A stretch of 64,000 bases of DNA from Holacanthus passer (lineage: Eukaryota > Chordata > Actinopteri > Pomacanthidae), in the NCBI GenBank assembly GCA_025331565.1, contig JAFREQ010000011.1:9692001-9756000 (forward strand), read 5' to 3'. Under the pieces are notes generated by a model. It did no database searches. It worked only from the letters and a program-made list of their open reading frames with translations, and was not told the origin of the DNA. The stretch's first letter is position 1; the number at the start of each line of letters is the position of its first letter. Both the position numbers and the translations under genes were made by a program. Below, piece after piece: positions 1 through 12,154 of the stretch.

Positions 1-45
1 TCAGCCCATTGATAAGAATCCACTGCCTCCTGTCAGACATCATAC

Positions 46-186
46 CTCTTTCTCTGCCAGCACAGCCATCCCCGGGCACAGCACCTTGGACCCGCAGCGT
101 TGACACACCACAGACTTGCTGTTCTTGCCGTCCTCAGAAACCAGGTCGGACCGGTCCGAGCTTTCTTTGGACTGTTGACTGTCCAT
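46..186 (-). CDS. rabif: Rab-interacting factor Mss4, first coding exon (partial gene)
   Basis: This 141-nt exon encodes 47 residues beginning MDSQQSKESS and ending in AVLAEKE, followed by a consensus donor (GAG|GTATG, intron bases 45-44). The segment SVVCQRCGSKVL matches the first zinc-binding strand of Mss4/RABIF; C28 and C31 form the CxxC that with a second pair from a later exon binds zinc. The human protein has VLCQRCGSRVL at the same place. RABIF is a small cytosolic zinc protein that binds nucleotide-free exocytic Rab GTPases and acts as a chaperone or slow exchange factor in membrane traffic. The remaining exons, carrying the second zinc pair, lie off the left edge. The exon is too short to stand out as an ORF and was found by reading the minus strand. 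In human, RABIF, KLHL12 and ADIPOR1 are neighbours on 1q32.1, which supports the call; klhl12 is absent here. Confidence 0.88.
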
Positions 187-830
187 CTCAACCCTGACAA
201 ACAGCAGATACACTTTGATCTACGTGCACAAAAGGCTTGGGACACAGGATCTGTCACTAGTCGAACCAGACTGAACCAACTGGGGCCAACTAGCTAATGT
301 TAAATTATGTGAACGTAAAGGAAGATGGGAGCAGAGTTACGAGTCCGAACCTTTGTAGTGCGGAAGTCCGTGACAAAGAAATCCACCAATGTTTACATTT
401 TCATTATCCCTTAAATATAAATTATAGTCCCATATAGGTCGAACTACAGTCTGAAATATATATATTTAAAGCTGTCCAGAAAAAACGTTAAAACTATAAT
501 ACTAACACCAACTGTGAGCCCTGCCCCTCATATTAAGCCATTTCACCAGACTAAAGACAAATAACTACATTACACATCCGTCAAAATTAGATACACACAT
601 CTGAATAAAATCAAATAACACGTACCAAAATGTTGAAGTAAAAACGAAGTTGAATACTGCAGTAAAACCGCAAGACAGACAGGTTAGCTAACACTAGGCT
701 AGCATACTAGCTGGTCTTGAAGTTCGCCAGCCACTAAATGCTCTCGGTCAGAAACACCCGGCTGAGACTTGGTTCCGGATGCAAGTAGGCAGGTGTTACT
801 TCACGAGTAAAAGTCTCCATTATTTTTTTG
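187..830 (-). promoter_or_regulatory. Probable rabif promoter and 5' UTR
   Basis: This stretch lies directly upstream of the rabif start codon on the minus strand. It contains two ETS-type cores, GCGGAAGT at about 360 and TTCCGGAT at about 775, typical of TATA-less housekeeping promoters, and it is less AT-rich at both ends than the DNA to its right. Which one marks the transcription start cannot be decided from sequence. The middle (370-700) is plain AT-rich DNA with no visible motif. Confidence 0.4.
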
Positions 831-1634
831 TATCCATAGTATAATAGCATTGATCAAAATATTACCATAAAAATATACTTAAAAAGTCTGAAAAGTGAAC
901 CTGCTCATTATGCAGAATGTTGATGATTCCCAGTGAATATAGACTTGGTTTGACTCTATCCAGGTCATCTATTAATTGTACACTTGCATTAAATCTGTTA
1001 TGCTGTGTCTGAAATCACTCTGTTGTTGACACACTCACTACTCCTTACACAATACACATGACATTTCCATGTTTTTAAATTGTGTAACATCACAAAAACT
1101 TAGAGGCATGTTTGTTTTTTTAATTTAGGTCTAGGTTTAGGACAGCAGTGTCAAGGGGAGCTTCTGCCAGGTGAATGGAGGAAACTGATTGCTGGAGACA
1201 GGATGACTCTCAGCTACAAAGGTATCCTGGGCTGCAACCGCACTCCAAAACAAATAATATTTTTCTAATGATGTTCATTATTACAGCTGTGGACACATCC
1301 CAACATCTGTCCCTGCTCTCAGTGATCTCCAACCAGCCACTAATCCCAGGAGAGGAGGGAAATGAGGAGGAGCTGTTGGTTAACTGACGTTTATACGCTG
1401 AAAACACGGTAACTGTTGATCTCTATAATACATCAATACTGTTTTAAAGATAGAACAGTTTTAAATACTATTTTATAAACACAATTTTGTGTTAAGCAGT
1501 AGACTAAGAATCCTGTTGTCCTCGCAGTTGCTGAGTGTATATCAGTGTCACAGCTGCTTGTATTGCCTAAATCTTACATTTGCATGCGAGCATTCGACAC
1601 AATTGGACACCGTGTTTGTACATGTGGAAAAAAA
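831..1634. other. Intergenic DNA between rabif and adipor1, no gene seen
   Basis: AT-rich sequence with no splice-flanked open frame that looks coding. The short ORFs at 1175-1387 and 1489-1692 have no recognisable domains. It separates the rabif promoter from the probable adipor1 3' end. Confidence 0.6.
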
Positions 1635-3285
1635 TTTATTCCAATATTTTTCCAAGATTACCATTAATAAATATTTGTTTACATTTCAGTGAAATGCATG
1701 ATTTATCACTCTCTACACAGGACATTACACAAAGTCAAGAATACACATTGTTTTAGTCTTTGTAATAAAGCTCGAATAAGTTGATCTAGAAAAAGGAGTC
1801 TTAAACAGCAGTTGATACAACCTATCAATGGAGTTGTAAGTTCAATAATGATTCGATTGTATATATGGCAAGGAAAACAAGAAAAGTCAACATCTGGAAA
1901 TCCTTGAAGCTCCCTTGACTGTTAAGATAGGCCGTTTTATTTAAAAACATTTCCATTGGCCTAAGGCACAGGAATACTAAAAGTTTATATCAATCACACG
2001 TAACACGTTTTAAACCCCATACGGCGATTTAAAGTTTTAAATTTTATAGTATACACTGAGGTGCATTTGATATTTACACCTCTCATTGCATCTGAAATCT
2101 AGCACAAAAGAAAGGTCTCAAGCTGACAAAAACACAATTTGATCTATCCAGATCTGTACATTGTGCGTAGCCCAGGAACGATTACTCTAGAAATAAATCA
2201 ATGACATGTCTGAAAAATGACGGCAGGGGAGTTGTTTTAACTTCAACATTTTAAGCATTTTAGTCTAACCTGAACTGAGCTTATACATTTTTGGAAAGTT
2301 GCAGCTTTTCTGCGTCATTATGTGACTTGAAAATCATTTGCTTGGAATCAAAACAATGCATCAAAATGCAAAGGAACTTTCAGTATAAAGTTCCAACAAA
2401 CTGAAAAATTCAGTGTAAATATCCAACCCGGTAATTTTGGGAAGAATTCTGATTAGCATTGGAGCTTGTGTTACTCAGACACCATAGATCATATTTATAG
2501 GATTTAAGCTATATGTTCCTTTCATAATAAAGTATTTTATTCTGTTTCATTGGAATTTTAGAGTATTCCCTGGGCCTTCAGAGTACAGTCCATGTTTTAT
2601 TGCAGAGCGGGCATGGGTGGGTTCATGGTGGTCCTCCGGTTTTTAATAGACAAATTTGCAATCCGTGTCAGCACAGTTAAAAAACATCTGGTGACACCTA
2701 TACACACTGTATGTGTGTACTTTACAAATATGTGTGGAGACCCCCAAGCATCTAAATGGTCCTGTTCTGAGCTACGCCTCACTACTGGTGAACAGTACAT
2801 TCATCCTCTAACCTGCATGGACACTGGTAGGGAGGAAAGGAATGGTTTACAGTGTGTGCCCTCTGCTACAGCACAAATAATACTCTCTGTACCCTTTGTG
2901 CAATGGTCACAGGCTATGGAGAGGCTGGGGTACTAGTGAGCTTCTAAGAAGTAACCATCAGTTACTTAAGATTTTGGTTAAAATCCCGTTTCGATCTTCC
3001 TTGAAAACGCAGACTTCAAGCTTCATAATTATTGACGAAGTAGTGCCTGTTGAAGATTCCCTCTGTAGTTCAATGGCTAGTTAATGCTACGTTATTGGAG
3101 CAAAAAAGAGCCAAACAGAAAGACCACCAAAACCCAAACTAGATGTTTTCGCAAATCAGAAGTACAGAAGGAGCAATAAGTGACTATACTGTATATTGAA
3201 TTCCAGCAGCATTTTAAGTGTGTGTGTGTGTGCGTGTGTGTGTCGGGCTATAAAGAAAAGTATGAGTAAGTCACAGTCAGGCCTC
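1635..3285 (-). other. adipor1: Probable adipor1 3' UTR
   Basis: The sequence downstream of the adipor1 stop codon has no competing gene. The minus strand carries AATAAA at 1635-1640, followed by a GT-rich stretch at about 1590-1615, which suits a cleavage site near 1615. This would give a 3' UTR of about 1.65 kb. A (TG)n microsatellite lies at 3219-3242, close to the stop. A nearer polyadenylation site is possible, so the length is uncertain. Confidence 0.4.
3219..3242. repeat. (TG)n microsatellite
   Basis: A dinucleotide run with one GC interruption (TGTGCG), about 45 bases past the adipor1 stop, inside the probable 3' UTR. Confidence 0.9.
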
Positions 3286-6200
3286 TCAGAGTAGAGAGTC
3301 ATCTGTGCATCCTCCCTCGAGGCCGTAACGGAACTCCTGCAGGTTGGAAACCCCATAGAAATGGATGAACGCTGCTGCCACAACCAGGACATGAAAAATC
3401 TGATGAGAATGGAACTAGAAGGAGTGAAAGAGAGGTATCAGTCAGTCAGTCTTTATCATTTACCTGTGTTTAATCAAACAAAGGAAAAACAAAAACTGTT
3501 CAGATATTGAATCAGCAAGTTGTTGTCGAAGAAGCAAAGGTAAAAATGTCTCAGTGTGTCAGATTTCTTTATTTTTTGGGGGGGGGGAAACACACATTCT
3601 AAACTGTCTGCGCACCTAACCACCTGACTGAAATTCTATGATGTAATATAAAAACATGAAATACATACCCAGATGTCACACTTGCCCGGAAAATAGCGCT
3701 CAGGGATCCTGGCTGCATACAGACCAGCACCAGTGATGTACATGGCACCCATCAGGTAGAACCAACCCATCTGGCCGACTGTGGTGGCCTTAACAAAGCC
3801 CTCCTCGATGGTGAAGTGCATGGTGGGGACAATGCCGCTGAGTCCAAGACCCATGAACACACCTGAGAGAGGAATTGGACATCAGTTACTTTGTGTGAAC
3901 TCAATATTTACATTTCTAAATATTACAAGAAAAGAAATTGTAAAATTATTTTAGACACGCAAACAAAGATCAACAGTCATTCATGACCATCTAAACCTAT
4001 CTAAAAAGCCCATATTATCCTGATCTAGGGCTGTTTGATATGACCAAAATCTCATATCCTATATCACAATACACATCACGACACCTGCTCTTGTAGGTCT
4101 GTGACGAGGTGTAGAGAACCGGTCCCACTGGGCCACTATGATGGCAGCGATGCCGAGGACACATACAATGGTGAGGTAGATAAGTCGAGGCTGAGGGGAA
4201 CAATAGAAGGAGTAGTACAGCCAGGGCACGAAGGAGCCCATGATCAGGAGCGCAATGCCTGAGTAGTCAAGCCTGAAGAGAGGGGGTGACACAGAGACAA
4301 CAGTTGGGTGTTTGCCTGGAAGATCTGCAACAAAGCTGAGGTTTTCTTATGATTGTTTATGCTTATGTTTATTTCCCAAAAATGGTCAACAACTCTGCTG
4401 TGACTTTTTGATTATTGACATTTTCATAGGAACATCAATGTCAACTAATGGACATGCAGTAGTTGGTAAATCCCAATTTTATAATCATTGCTAATTTAAG
4501 ACATGGATATAATACCATACAGAAACACTAAGTATTTTTAAGGTTGTAGTTTGTGCAATAAAATTTAATTCAGCCTAAATTAAATTGATACTTCAGCAGT
4601 CTGCCTTAGTAAATGCACTTATCCTGCAGCCTTAACCACAAATCAATATAAATGCCTCACATTCACCCATGAAAATGGCAGAGCTGCAATGCAATGTGCA
4701 CAAAGGCTAGCAGGAGCTGTTCAGGGTTCAGTTTCTGGCTCGAGGACATTTGACATACAGACAGATGTCAAACTGCCAACCTTTTGGTTAATAGATGACA
4801 CAAGTTATTCTTTTTTTTAATTCACAGTCATTTGGCTTTTGATTATTGCAATGATTACAGGAGGGAGCCAGAAACACTTAGTCAAGACATTAAAAAGTCA
4901 TTCTAAAATAAATCACATTCATTAACACAAATTTCTGTATCATCAAGTTAGTTTTGGCTGAACTATGGACTATTTCACCCTGAATGATGACTGCGGGTGT
5001 ATTTCTCATTATTTGCACTGAACTCTAGATGGCAAGCTGGAGCTGCATGTACAGTATGAAGGCACGTGTGTATGCCTGAAATCTGCCTGCTATAAAAACA
5101 AGTCTAAAATGACAAAGGCTGTTACAAATGATTCCTGTAACACACAAACATCCAATTATTACATACAAGTAGGCAAGCATTTGAACTGTGTTTGACAATG
5201 TGAGGCCTTACTTGGAGAAGGTGCGAGACACTTTCTCAGAGTGGCAGTAGACGGTATGAAAAAGCCAAGAGAAGCTGAGGCAGAGCACAGCTCCCAGGAA
5301 GAACATCCCGAACACCACTTTCTCTTGCAGTGGGGCCATAAAATACATGTTGGGCCGCAGCATGGTTAACGTGCCCAGACAAAGGAACAAGATCAGCCCT
5401 GAGGGAAAAAACAGCTCAGTTTTACTAACAGCTGACAAGAGAAGAGACCAGAGCTATCCAGAGTTGTACAGTTAAATACTATGTCATTAAACTAAGGTGT
5501 GGTTGTGAATCTGTTGACAAAAGCCTAAGTTCAACAATTTAAGGAGTGTTATGCAAGCCTTTTTTAATCTCACCTAATAGGTGAGTCCAGATGTTTCCTG
5601 TCTCAGTGTGAATTCTGAAGATGCTTCCAAAACAGGCCCGGAAAGAGGGCATGGGGGGCCGATGTCCATGCAGGAGGTAATCGTTGTCCTTAAGCCACTC
5701 TGGCAGGACATGAAAAGGGATGACCCTCCAGCGCCCCTCCCAAACCTGAAAAGCAAGAACAGTTTTCATTCACAGATGTATCTTTTTGGTAAGGATTCTT
5801 CTCTATGTCTATATGTGTTTTGATGCTATTTTACTAACAAATAAACTGTTTTGTTTTTGTTGATATAGGCTGACACTTGTCTCCCATGGTGACTTGTATG
5901 TGTCTTATACAACACACATGTTCTGTGTCTGATGTGGAATGATAAAAACATTTATGTATGACTCAGTCACAGGTTAATCCCTGGTTATTGCTGTTCACCC
6001 AGCTCTGCAACTGTGCCCATTCTACTAGCCCTGGTAAACACCTTTGAGATGAAAGGGTGTAGAGTTTCAGCTCATTTGACATTGCTGATGCAATATTTAT
6101 GCTTTTACTTATTCTGTCACATTTAATGGTTTACCAAGAAGCATTTAACAATCACAATCAACTTTGCCAGATTCAGAAGAGCTGAATTCACTGTTGAAAG

Positions 6201-6745
6201 TACCAGAAGTTATCACTCTGGATAACATGGATAACATCCACTGGATAGATGTGCTGATCTGTTCACACTAACCTCAGTACAGGTTTATTTTAGGTCCCTG
6301 CAAAAGTGTAAAGTTTTGACTGGCAGTTCAGCCCAGTAAAATCTGGATTGGTGCTGTAAACCTCAACAACTTTTGTGTTTATCAAATTGAGAAAATGTTT
6401 TTACCTTGTGTACAAACTCCTCCATCTTCTCCATGGCATGGTGAGCCTGAAGTGGTAAGGTCAGGACCTCTCCCACCTCATCATCCTCCTCTTCCTCGTC
6501 AGCAAGCATCGCGGCTCCCTTTAAAGAGATCACAGAAAAATACTGAAGCTCCTGAGCTGTGACAACTTTTCTCTGGGAACTGTTTGAAACAGGCCTACCT
6601 CTGCATGGATGCCTTTAGATGCTGCCTGTGGCCCCCCTCCTTCCTCCAGCAGTGGCCCCAGCTCCATCAGCTCAACATCTGGGACACGGCAGTCCTCAGA
6701 GATCCGGCAGTCTGCATCACTTGCAGACCCGTTTCGGCCTGACAT
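3286..6745 (-). CDS. adipor1: Adiponectin receptor protein 1 (complete, seven coding exons)
   Basis: Coding exons on the minus strand: 6599-6745, 6405-6518, 5574-5745, 5212-5398, 4085-4272, 3669-3862, 3286-3414. Splice phases agree throughout and the sum is 1131 nt, or 376 residues against 375 in human. The start is MSGRNGSASD; an in-frame TGA lies upstream with no other ATG between. The N-terminus is divergent and acidic (ADEEEEDDEVGE). From VWEGRWRVIP onward it is nearly identical to vertebrate AdipoR1, including HGHRPPMPSFRACF and the C-terminal GLEGGCTDDSLL. It is a PAQR-family seven-helix membrane protein with cytosolic N-terminus. Zinc ligands are visible as H192 (WLFHTVYCH), D209 (LDYSG), H338 and H342 (FHSHQIFH). 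In mammals it signals to AMPK and has ceramidase activity. AdipoR2 is excluded by closer match to AdipoR1 across the helices. Teleosts can have two adipor1 copies; which one this is cannot be told. Confidence 0.97.
4018..4083. repeat. Dispersed-repeat fragment abutting an adipor1 splice donor
   Basis: The segment begins CTAGGGCTGTTTGATATGAC and continues with alternating CATAT/ATATC text. I recognise this from memory as a type of sequence scattered through fish genomes, but I cannot name the family. Its right end runs directly into the donor of the exon ending at 4085. Confidence 0.4.
4715..4795 (-). repeat. Degenerate tRNA-derived SINE fragment in adipor1 intron
   Basis: On the plus strand the text runs 'tctggctcgaggacatttga' and then 'gccaaccttttggttaatag'. 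This is a decayed version of the fish SINE that reads, on the other strand, box-B-like sequence followed by TCCTTGAGCAAGA. It resembles the better preserved copy at 7108-7225 in the same gene. Confidence 0.4.
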
Positions 6746-7107
6746 AGGGAGACTGCGTGATGACCCACTCACAGTCTCTGTATTCGGCTTCAGATGGTAC
6801 AGATGGTTTCAATTTCCTCCTGAGGAACCAGAATCACAGTCTACTTAACTGGCTAAGTATGTTGACATATACAAGAAATTTGACTCCAGTTCTCAGTAGC
6901 TCACAATATACTCGGCACTGCAGAGAACACATTTACAGGAGGGCACAAATATCGGCTAGAGCTAAACATAGATAACCAAACATAAATATGATTGCTATAA
7001 TATACAGGCAAGATGTGGAAAACAAAGTGTCTGTGTACAGGTAGGTAAGCAGGAATGCACAATATAATGTTAGCCAATCTCTTAGTGGCTGATAATTGAG
7101 AAAATGT

Positions 7108-7225
7108 ATTTATTGAATTTGGGGCTCGGTATCTTGCCCAAGGACACTTCAACATGCACTGGAGGAGCCGGGGATTGAACCACCTTCTCATAAGCCTCTC
7201 TTCCTCTTGAGTCACAGCCGTTTAC
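7108..7225 (-). repeat. tRNA-derived SINE fragment in adipor1 5' intron
   Basis: Read on the minus strand this starts GGCTGTGACTCAAGAGGAAG (A-box-like), then has GGTTCAATCCCCGGCTCCTC (B-box-like, from tRNA), then AAGTGTCCTTGGGCAAGATA. That order is characteristic of an abundant fish tRNA-derived SINE. It is truncated at its 3' side. It lies between the first coding exon and the probable promoter exon of adipor1 and explains the two overlapping ORFs in this stretch. Confidence 0.65.
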
Positions 7226-8234
7226 AAAAATCAGGTCTATTTTTTCCTCTGTGGACAGTGAAGGAGCTCTGATGTAGGTTCTGCTCATGGGAAAATACCT
7301 TTTGCAATTGCAGCATTATTATTATTGTTGATTGTATCAGTATCAGCCCCAAAATTCTATATTGGTGCATCACTTATAATAAGTCGCTCTATATACACAG
7401 ATGGTTTTATGTGCACATCTAGATGGATTCAGTAAATGTACAGTGTGTACAGTCTTACATGTGACAATGACAGGATGTTATGTTCATGCCATTGCAGATC
7501 AATAATTAGCATTTAAAGTGATTATTACCCGACCAGACTTGCCCTCAATCTATTTCCTGATTTAAATAAGTGGTGATTTTTCTGACTCTCATTAAATCTG
7601 TGTTTCACCGACTATACATCCACAACAAGAGAACAAAGGAGCAGCCAAACTTATGGAGATCTTAACGTTATGTCACCAGCCAAAACCATCGGTCGACAAT
7701 AACACAAGAGCAATACTCTGGAAATAAAACTGGTATTTGATACAGATCTGAAGCTGACAACACAAACAAAACGTTTAGCCAAGTCAATGCTGAGCCAATC
7801 CCCCTTTTCTCTCCTTCATTTCTCACAATAAAGACCTGATTAGCAAAGGCTGCCAGACGGATGTTGATTAGCACAGTCAAACGGAACATGGAGTACAAAA
7901 TGTAAACAACCGCAACATACTGACGACTTTGACTCAATCCATCACCTCTTCACGGTCAGATACACTTCACAGCAAGAAGGTGAATTAAAATCACACAAAC
8001 ACCGATGGGTTTTTATGTTAGGAGGTCACGGATCGCTCATACATCAGCTCGCTATCGTTACCTTTTAGCTAGCTGAGCTCTCGCTAACCAGCCGAGCAGG
8101 CGACGCTGCTTTTTGATTTAACTTGCTAACAGGAAGACAAAAGTCTTCACGACGACACCGGCACAAAACCGTATCTACATAGTCTACTGAACACACATCT
8201 GCTAGAGCAACTTCATTACATGGAGATAAGTTAC

Positions 8235-8320
8235 CTGACAAGGTAGCCTTCAAACCAGGAAGGTGAATTATTTATCGATATGCAAAACACAATCCTTTCC
8301 GGAAGTTGAGAACTCTTCCC
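8235..8320 (-). promoter_or_regulatory. adipor1: Probable adipor1 promoter and non-coding first exon
   Basis: A consensus donor (CTTGTCAG|GTAACT, intron bases 8234-8233) ends a likely 5' UTR exon, and about 65 bases upstream is a palindromic ETS core, TTCCGGAA, at about 8298-8305. The first coding exon has its own acceptor (GTTCCTCAG at 6820-6828), so an upstream non-coding exon is required. A second donor-like site at about 8060 (AAAAG|GTAACG) could serve an alternative first exon. Confidence 0.5.
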
Positions 8321-8329
8321 CTGTCCTGT

Positions 8330-9360
8330 TTCCAAAATAAAAGTAAACGTAAAACATCTTTACACACTTTGATCAACAAAATCCTTCGTCTGTTTACATT
8401 TGTTTCATAAAGGATTTAAAATATGTAAATACGGAAATACTGTGAGAAATATATATTTTAATCGTATCAAAATGCATTTACTATAGTGTGTGGGAAGATT
8501 ATAACTCAAAATGCATTCACACATCTAGCAAATATATATAAAATTATATATACATATTAAAAAACAGATTTTCTATTTAGAAGGTTTCTTAGACATACAA
8601 AAACTTAGTGTATCTAATACAGTTTTAATAGAATAAATTTCAGAGACAGTAAGGACAGATTGACATGTATCGTACATCAAATCTTTTTCAAATGCACTGT
8701 GGCAAGAAATAATGTACATGCTAACTTTTCCATACAGTGAGTATCTTGGGGATATTATTTACAGTGAAAGTCACAAAAACAGAAAAGAGCCTCATACATG
8801 GGGATCAAAGACACAGGGAATGAGAGAAAACGTACAGGCATTATCTTTTCTCACAACCTGTCATGACATTTGGCTGCAGCTACTCTGATAATGACTTTAC
8901 ATTTGTGCCATTTTCTGGAAAAAAGATGCCCATATTAACTGCTCAGATGTTGTTTGTATTTTGTGTCTCAGAGGACAAGGTCTCAAAAATGACTTACAGT
9001 AATAACATGTCAAAGGTGTTAAGTGGGGCACACAAATAAAGATTTTTGTTCATTTAAAAAAGGGACATAACCATAAAATGACTGATTAGAGAAATATTCT
9101 GTTTCAAATACAACATTCATTCAGAATGTCTGACATTTATGACATTTGTCAGTAGCATTAGTCAACCTGGCAACAGTTGTCAAAGCTTCCCTAAAACAAC
9201 TAATTATATAACTGTCTTATTTCCATTAAGCCTTTTCTTTCAGACATAATCACCTTCATTAAGTACACACCTGTGTGCATGCATTGCAAAACAAGGTAGG
9301 GATCCCAACAATGGCACATTATGCAAGGAAATGAAACTCAACCATATGCAAATATTACTC
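8330..9360. other. Intergenic AT-rich DNA, no gene seen
   Basis: AT-rich sequence between the adipor1 promoter and the probable end of inava. I see no coding potential, RNA gene or clear repeat. Confidence 0.55.
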
Positions 9361-9497
9361 TTTATTTTCTTCCACAGGGAAAACATTTTCACAGATTTTG
9401 AACAGCAAGATAACACATTATTATTAGGTCCACTTAAACTAACCTATAAATAAAAAAAGACAGTAAAAAAGAGGCACACAAGGTAACATGATTGTGT

Positions 9498-9545
<48 letters not shown>

Positions 9546-12154
9546 CACACACACGCACAACCAGACACAGTCTTTACTGCTGATGGATTTTGCAAACTCA
9601 GATCCATGTCTTCTTTTATTTCAAGTCTGACTTTCCATGAGTCCAATGGTGCAAATGACAATAAATAAACACATAAATAGATCACTGTGAGAGATCAGTC
9701 AGTGTGTAGCTGTAGTGGAATTTGCAGGAAATTTCTCTCATTCTCAAATGATCTACCATCAAAAGCTTTTGGGAGAGTCACTTGTGAATCACATATTGGC
9801 AATGTTTTGAATACACACAGTTCATCTCAAGAGTTAAATGGTTCTAACAAAAGGTTAGTGTCTAATGATGCACTGTCTCAAACACTTGAGTACCAACACA
9901 GACACTGATGAAGATTCTGTTCAGCTCAGGTCATTTAAATTTCAATTTGACACAATAACAGCTGCCAAGCATCAAGACTCTGCCTTTGTGTTAATTTGCT
10001 ACTTATATGTCTAGTGAGAAAGTTAATATCTAGTTTCAGCTAGTTGATTAAGTCCATTAGTAATTCAAGTTAACCGGCACAGACACATGTAAATATAAAA
10101 ACAAGACACATTTGACAAATCTTAAATCTAAGCAGCTCAAGTTCATGAACATGGTGACTCAATCAAGGCAACATTATAGACAAAATGTAGTAAAAAAGAA
10201 TGTGTTGCTCATGTACAGTATTTTACAATGAATGATTTTCCTTCAAGCAGCAAGGTGAACAGAAGTGCATTATTCCCCAAACTGCAAAAAGTAAACTATG
10301 CAAATCCATTATTTAGCCGTGTGGTTTTTACAGACAGCTACATATAATGCAACACTATGTTGTGTAAATGTTGTGTAATTAAGTACCTGACGGCTTTACT
10401 CATCTGAGATTAACTTCAAAAGTGGCCTAATTGTTAGTTACATGAGTAAATTGTAATTTGAATTTCACATTTCTCATAATCTAACTAAAATGTGCATTTT
10501 GCGACATTTCTGTTAGAACTCCTGCAATCTCCAACCACTTTGTTGCCAGTTGCCATTTCATTGATAATTGCTCCACATATCAAAGCAAATCTGCAATTAA
10601 TGACAGAGAAACACTGTGATGATGAGAATATCTGTGGTGTCAGCCTTGGATACCTCGTTTGAGAACAAAAGTTGCAGGTTAAAACAGACTAAAGAGCATT
10701 GAACCTGTTTCAATTCATAACATTTAAAAAACATTCAGTTCAATTCTTAATTCGTAACTGTTTGTACAAGACAACATACAAAAAGTGGGCACAAACAACA
10801 GGCACTCCAAATCCAATACAATAAACCTTACTGTAACTGTGTAACTGAGGTGTCTGATTCAACTTTAAAGTAACTTTGGAGGCCGTAATTTGTATAATTG
10901 TTGTATTAGATCGCATGATATTACAAGATGTTCCAGTTTTTTCATCCTTCCTCTGTAGGCCCAAATACAGATAGACAAGTAAACCGGAGGATGTGAACTT
11001 TCATGAAACAGTTAATCCAACTTGATTTTCTGACTACTTCACTTTGGTTAATTGGGAGTTCGTGCAGCTGCAGCCTCTGAGTTAACATGTTCAGTTTGTG
11101 GTCCAAGTTCAGGTGGCATTAGTTTACACTTGACTTACAAAGTGAGAGCCGTCATCGACAACCCAGTGGCCCTGAGTGTCCTCTGCAGCTCTTTGAGAAG
11201 GCCTTCTTTGGATGACCTGAAAGTTAGTGACAGAAAAAAGAAACAACACTTTTAGAACAATGATTAAGACGTGAGGATATACGATTATAGACATTTGGGA
11301 GTATGCAAATTTAAGTCTTCTGTAGCTTCCTGAGTTTGTCAGTAACATTCTGCTGTGACTTCTGACTATTCAGGACTTCAGGTCTACATGACCTATACTT
11401 AATGTAAGTGAAAAACCTACACAACTCTTTGCTTTCACTTATACATTTAGCAGTTCACCATTATTGTAAAGAAAATAATCCCCAAACATTTCGACTGTAT
11501 GTGTGTGTGTATTTCTATATGTCTAAATAAAAGTCATAATATAATCAGAACTCTAAATATGTTATCTGAAGGGTGTTAACAAGAAATCTCCAACAGCTGC
11601 AGAAGTTGGTGCATCAATCATTTTAACATCACATTATCACAATGCATGTAAACCTTATGATGTATCCTAAATAAAAATTTCAAATTTTAAAATACACCTT
11701 ACATGTTTTCACACTAGCTAAAACCAGTTAAAAACACCTGTTTGGGTATTGCATTTTGAAAAACATCACAAAAGTGTCTTCAACAACTTCTATGATATCT
11801 TGAAATAAGACAAAAAAGGGTTGACTTCTGTGTCTGTGTTTCGGTGTCTGCAGGTGCCATTTTTATATATCAAAAACCCAATAAAAACAAACAAACTCAA
11901 TTGATCAGGTCTTGATAGCAGGAAAATAGCAGGCTTCTGGTCAAAAGGGTCAATTTTCAAAATACTAGCCGATCCTGAATTTCTTTTCTTTTCTTTGTAA
12001 CAAGTTGTGATTTCCATGTATTATTCCAGGTCATTATAAAGTAATTTTGTGCAGGTCCATTGTGAAAAAAATAATTTCCTGCCTTTAACTCCTACTCAAA
12101 TAAGACAGTAATTACTTAAAACCACTTGTTGCAGTAATTTTGACTGACAGACTG
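9361..12154 (-). other. inava: Probable inava 3' UTR
   Basis: Downstream of the inava stop on the minus strand there is no other gene. AATAAA signals occur on this strand at 9615-9620 and 9361-9366, implying a 3' UTR of about 2.5-2.8 kb if used. The compound microsatellite at 9502-9553 lies inside. The exact end is not determinable here. Confidence 0.35.
9502..9553. repeat. Compound (TC)n(AT)n(AC)n microsatellite
   Basis: About 14 TC units run directly into 7 AT units and then AC units. The three tracts abut with no spacer. Confidence 0.95.

Noticed and set aside
2592..2936. 114-codon plus-strand open frame
   Set aside because: It lies antisense to the probable adipor1 3' UTR, has no recognisable domain and no promoter or splice context.
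187..3285. klhl12 between rabif and adipor1, as in human
   Set aside because: There are no kelch or BTB sequences in the interval.
9434..9685. Minus-strand ORF rich in Arg/Glu
   Set aside because: It translates the compound TC/AT/AC microsatellite.
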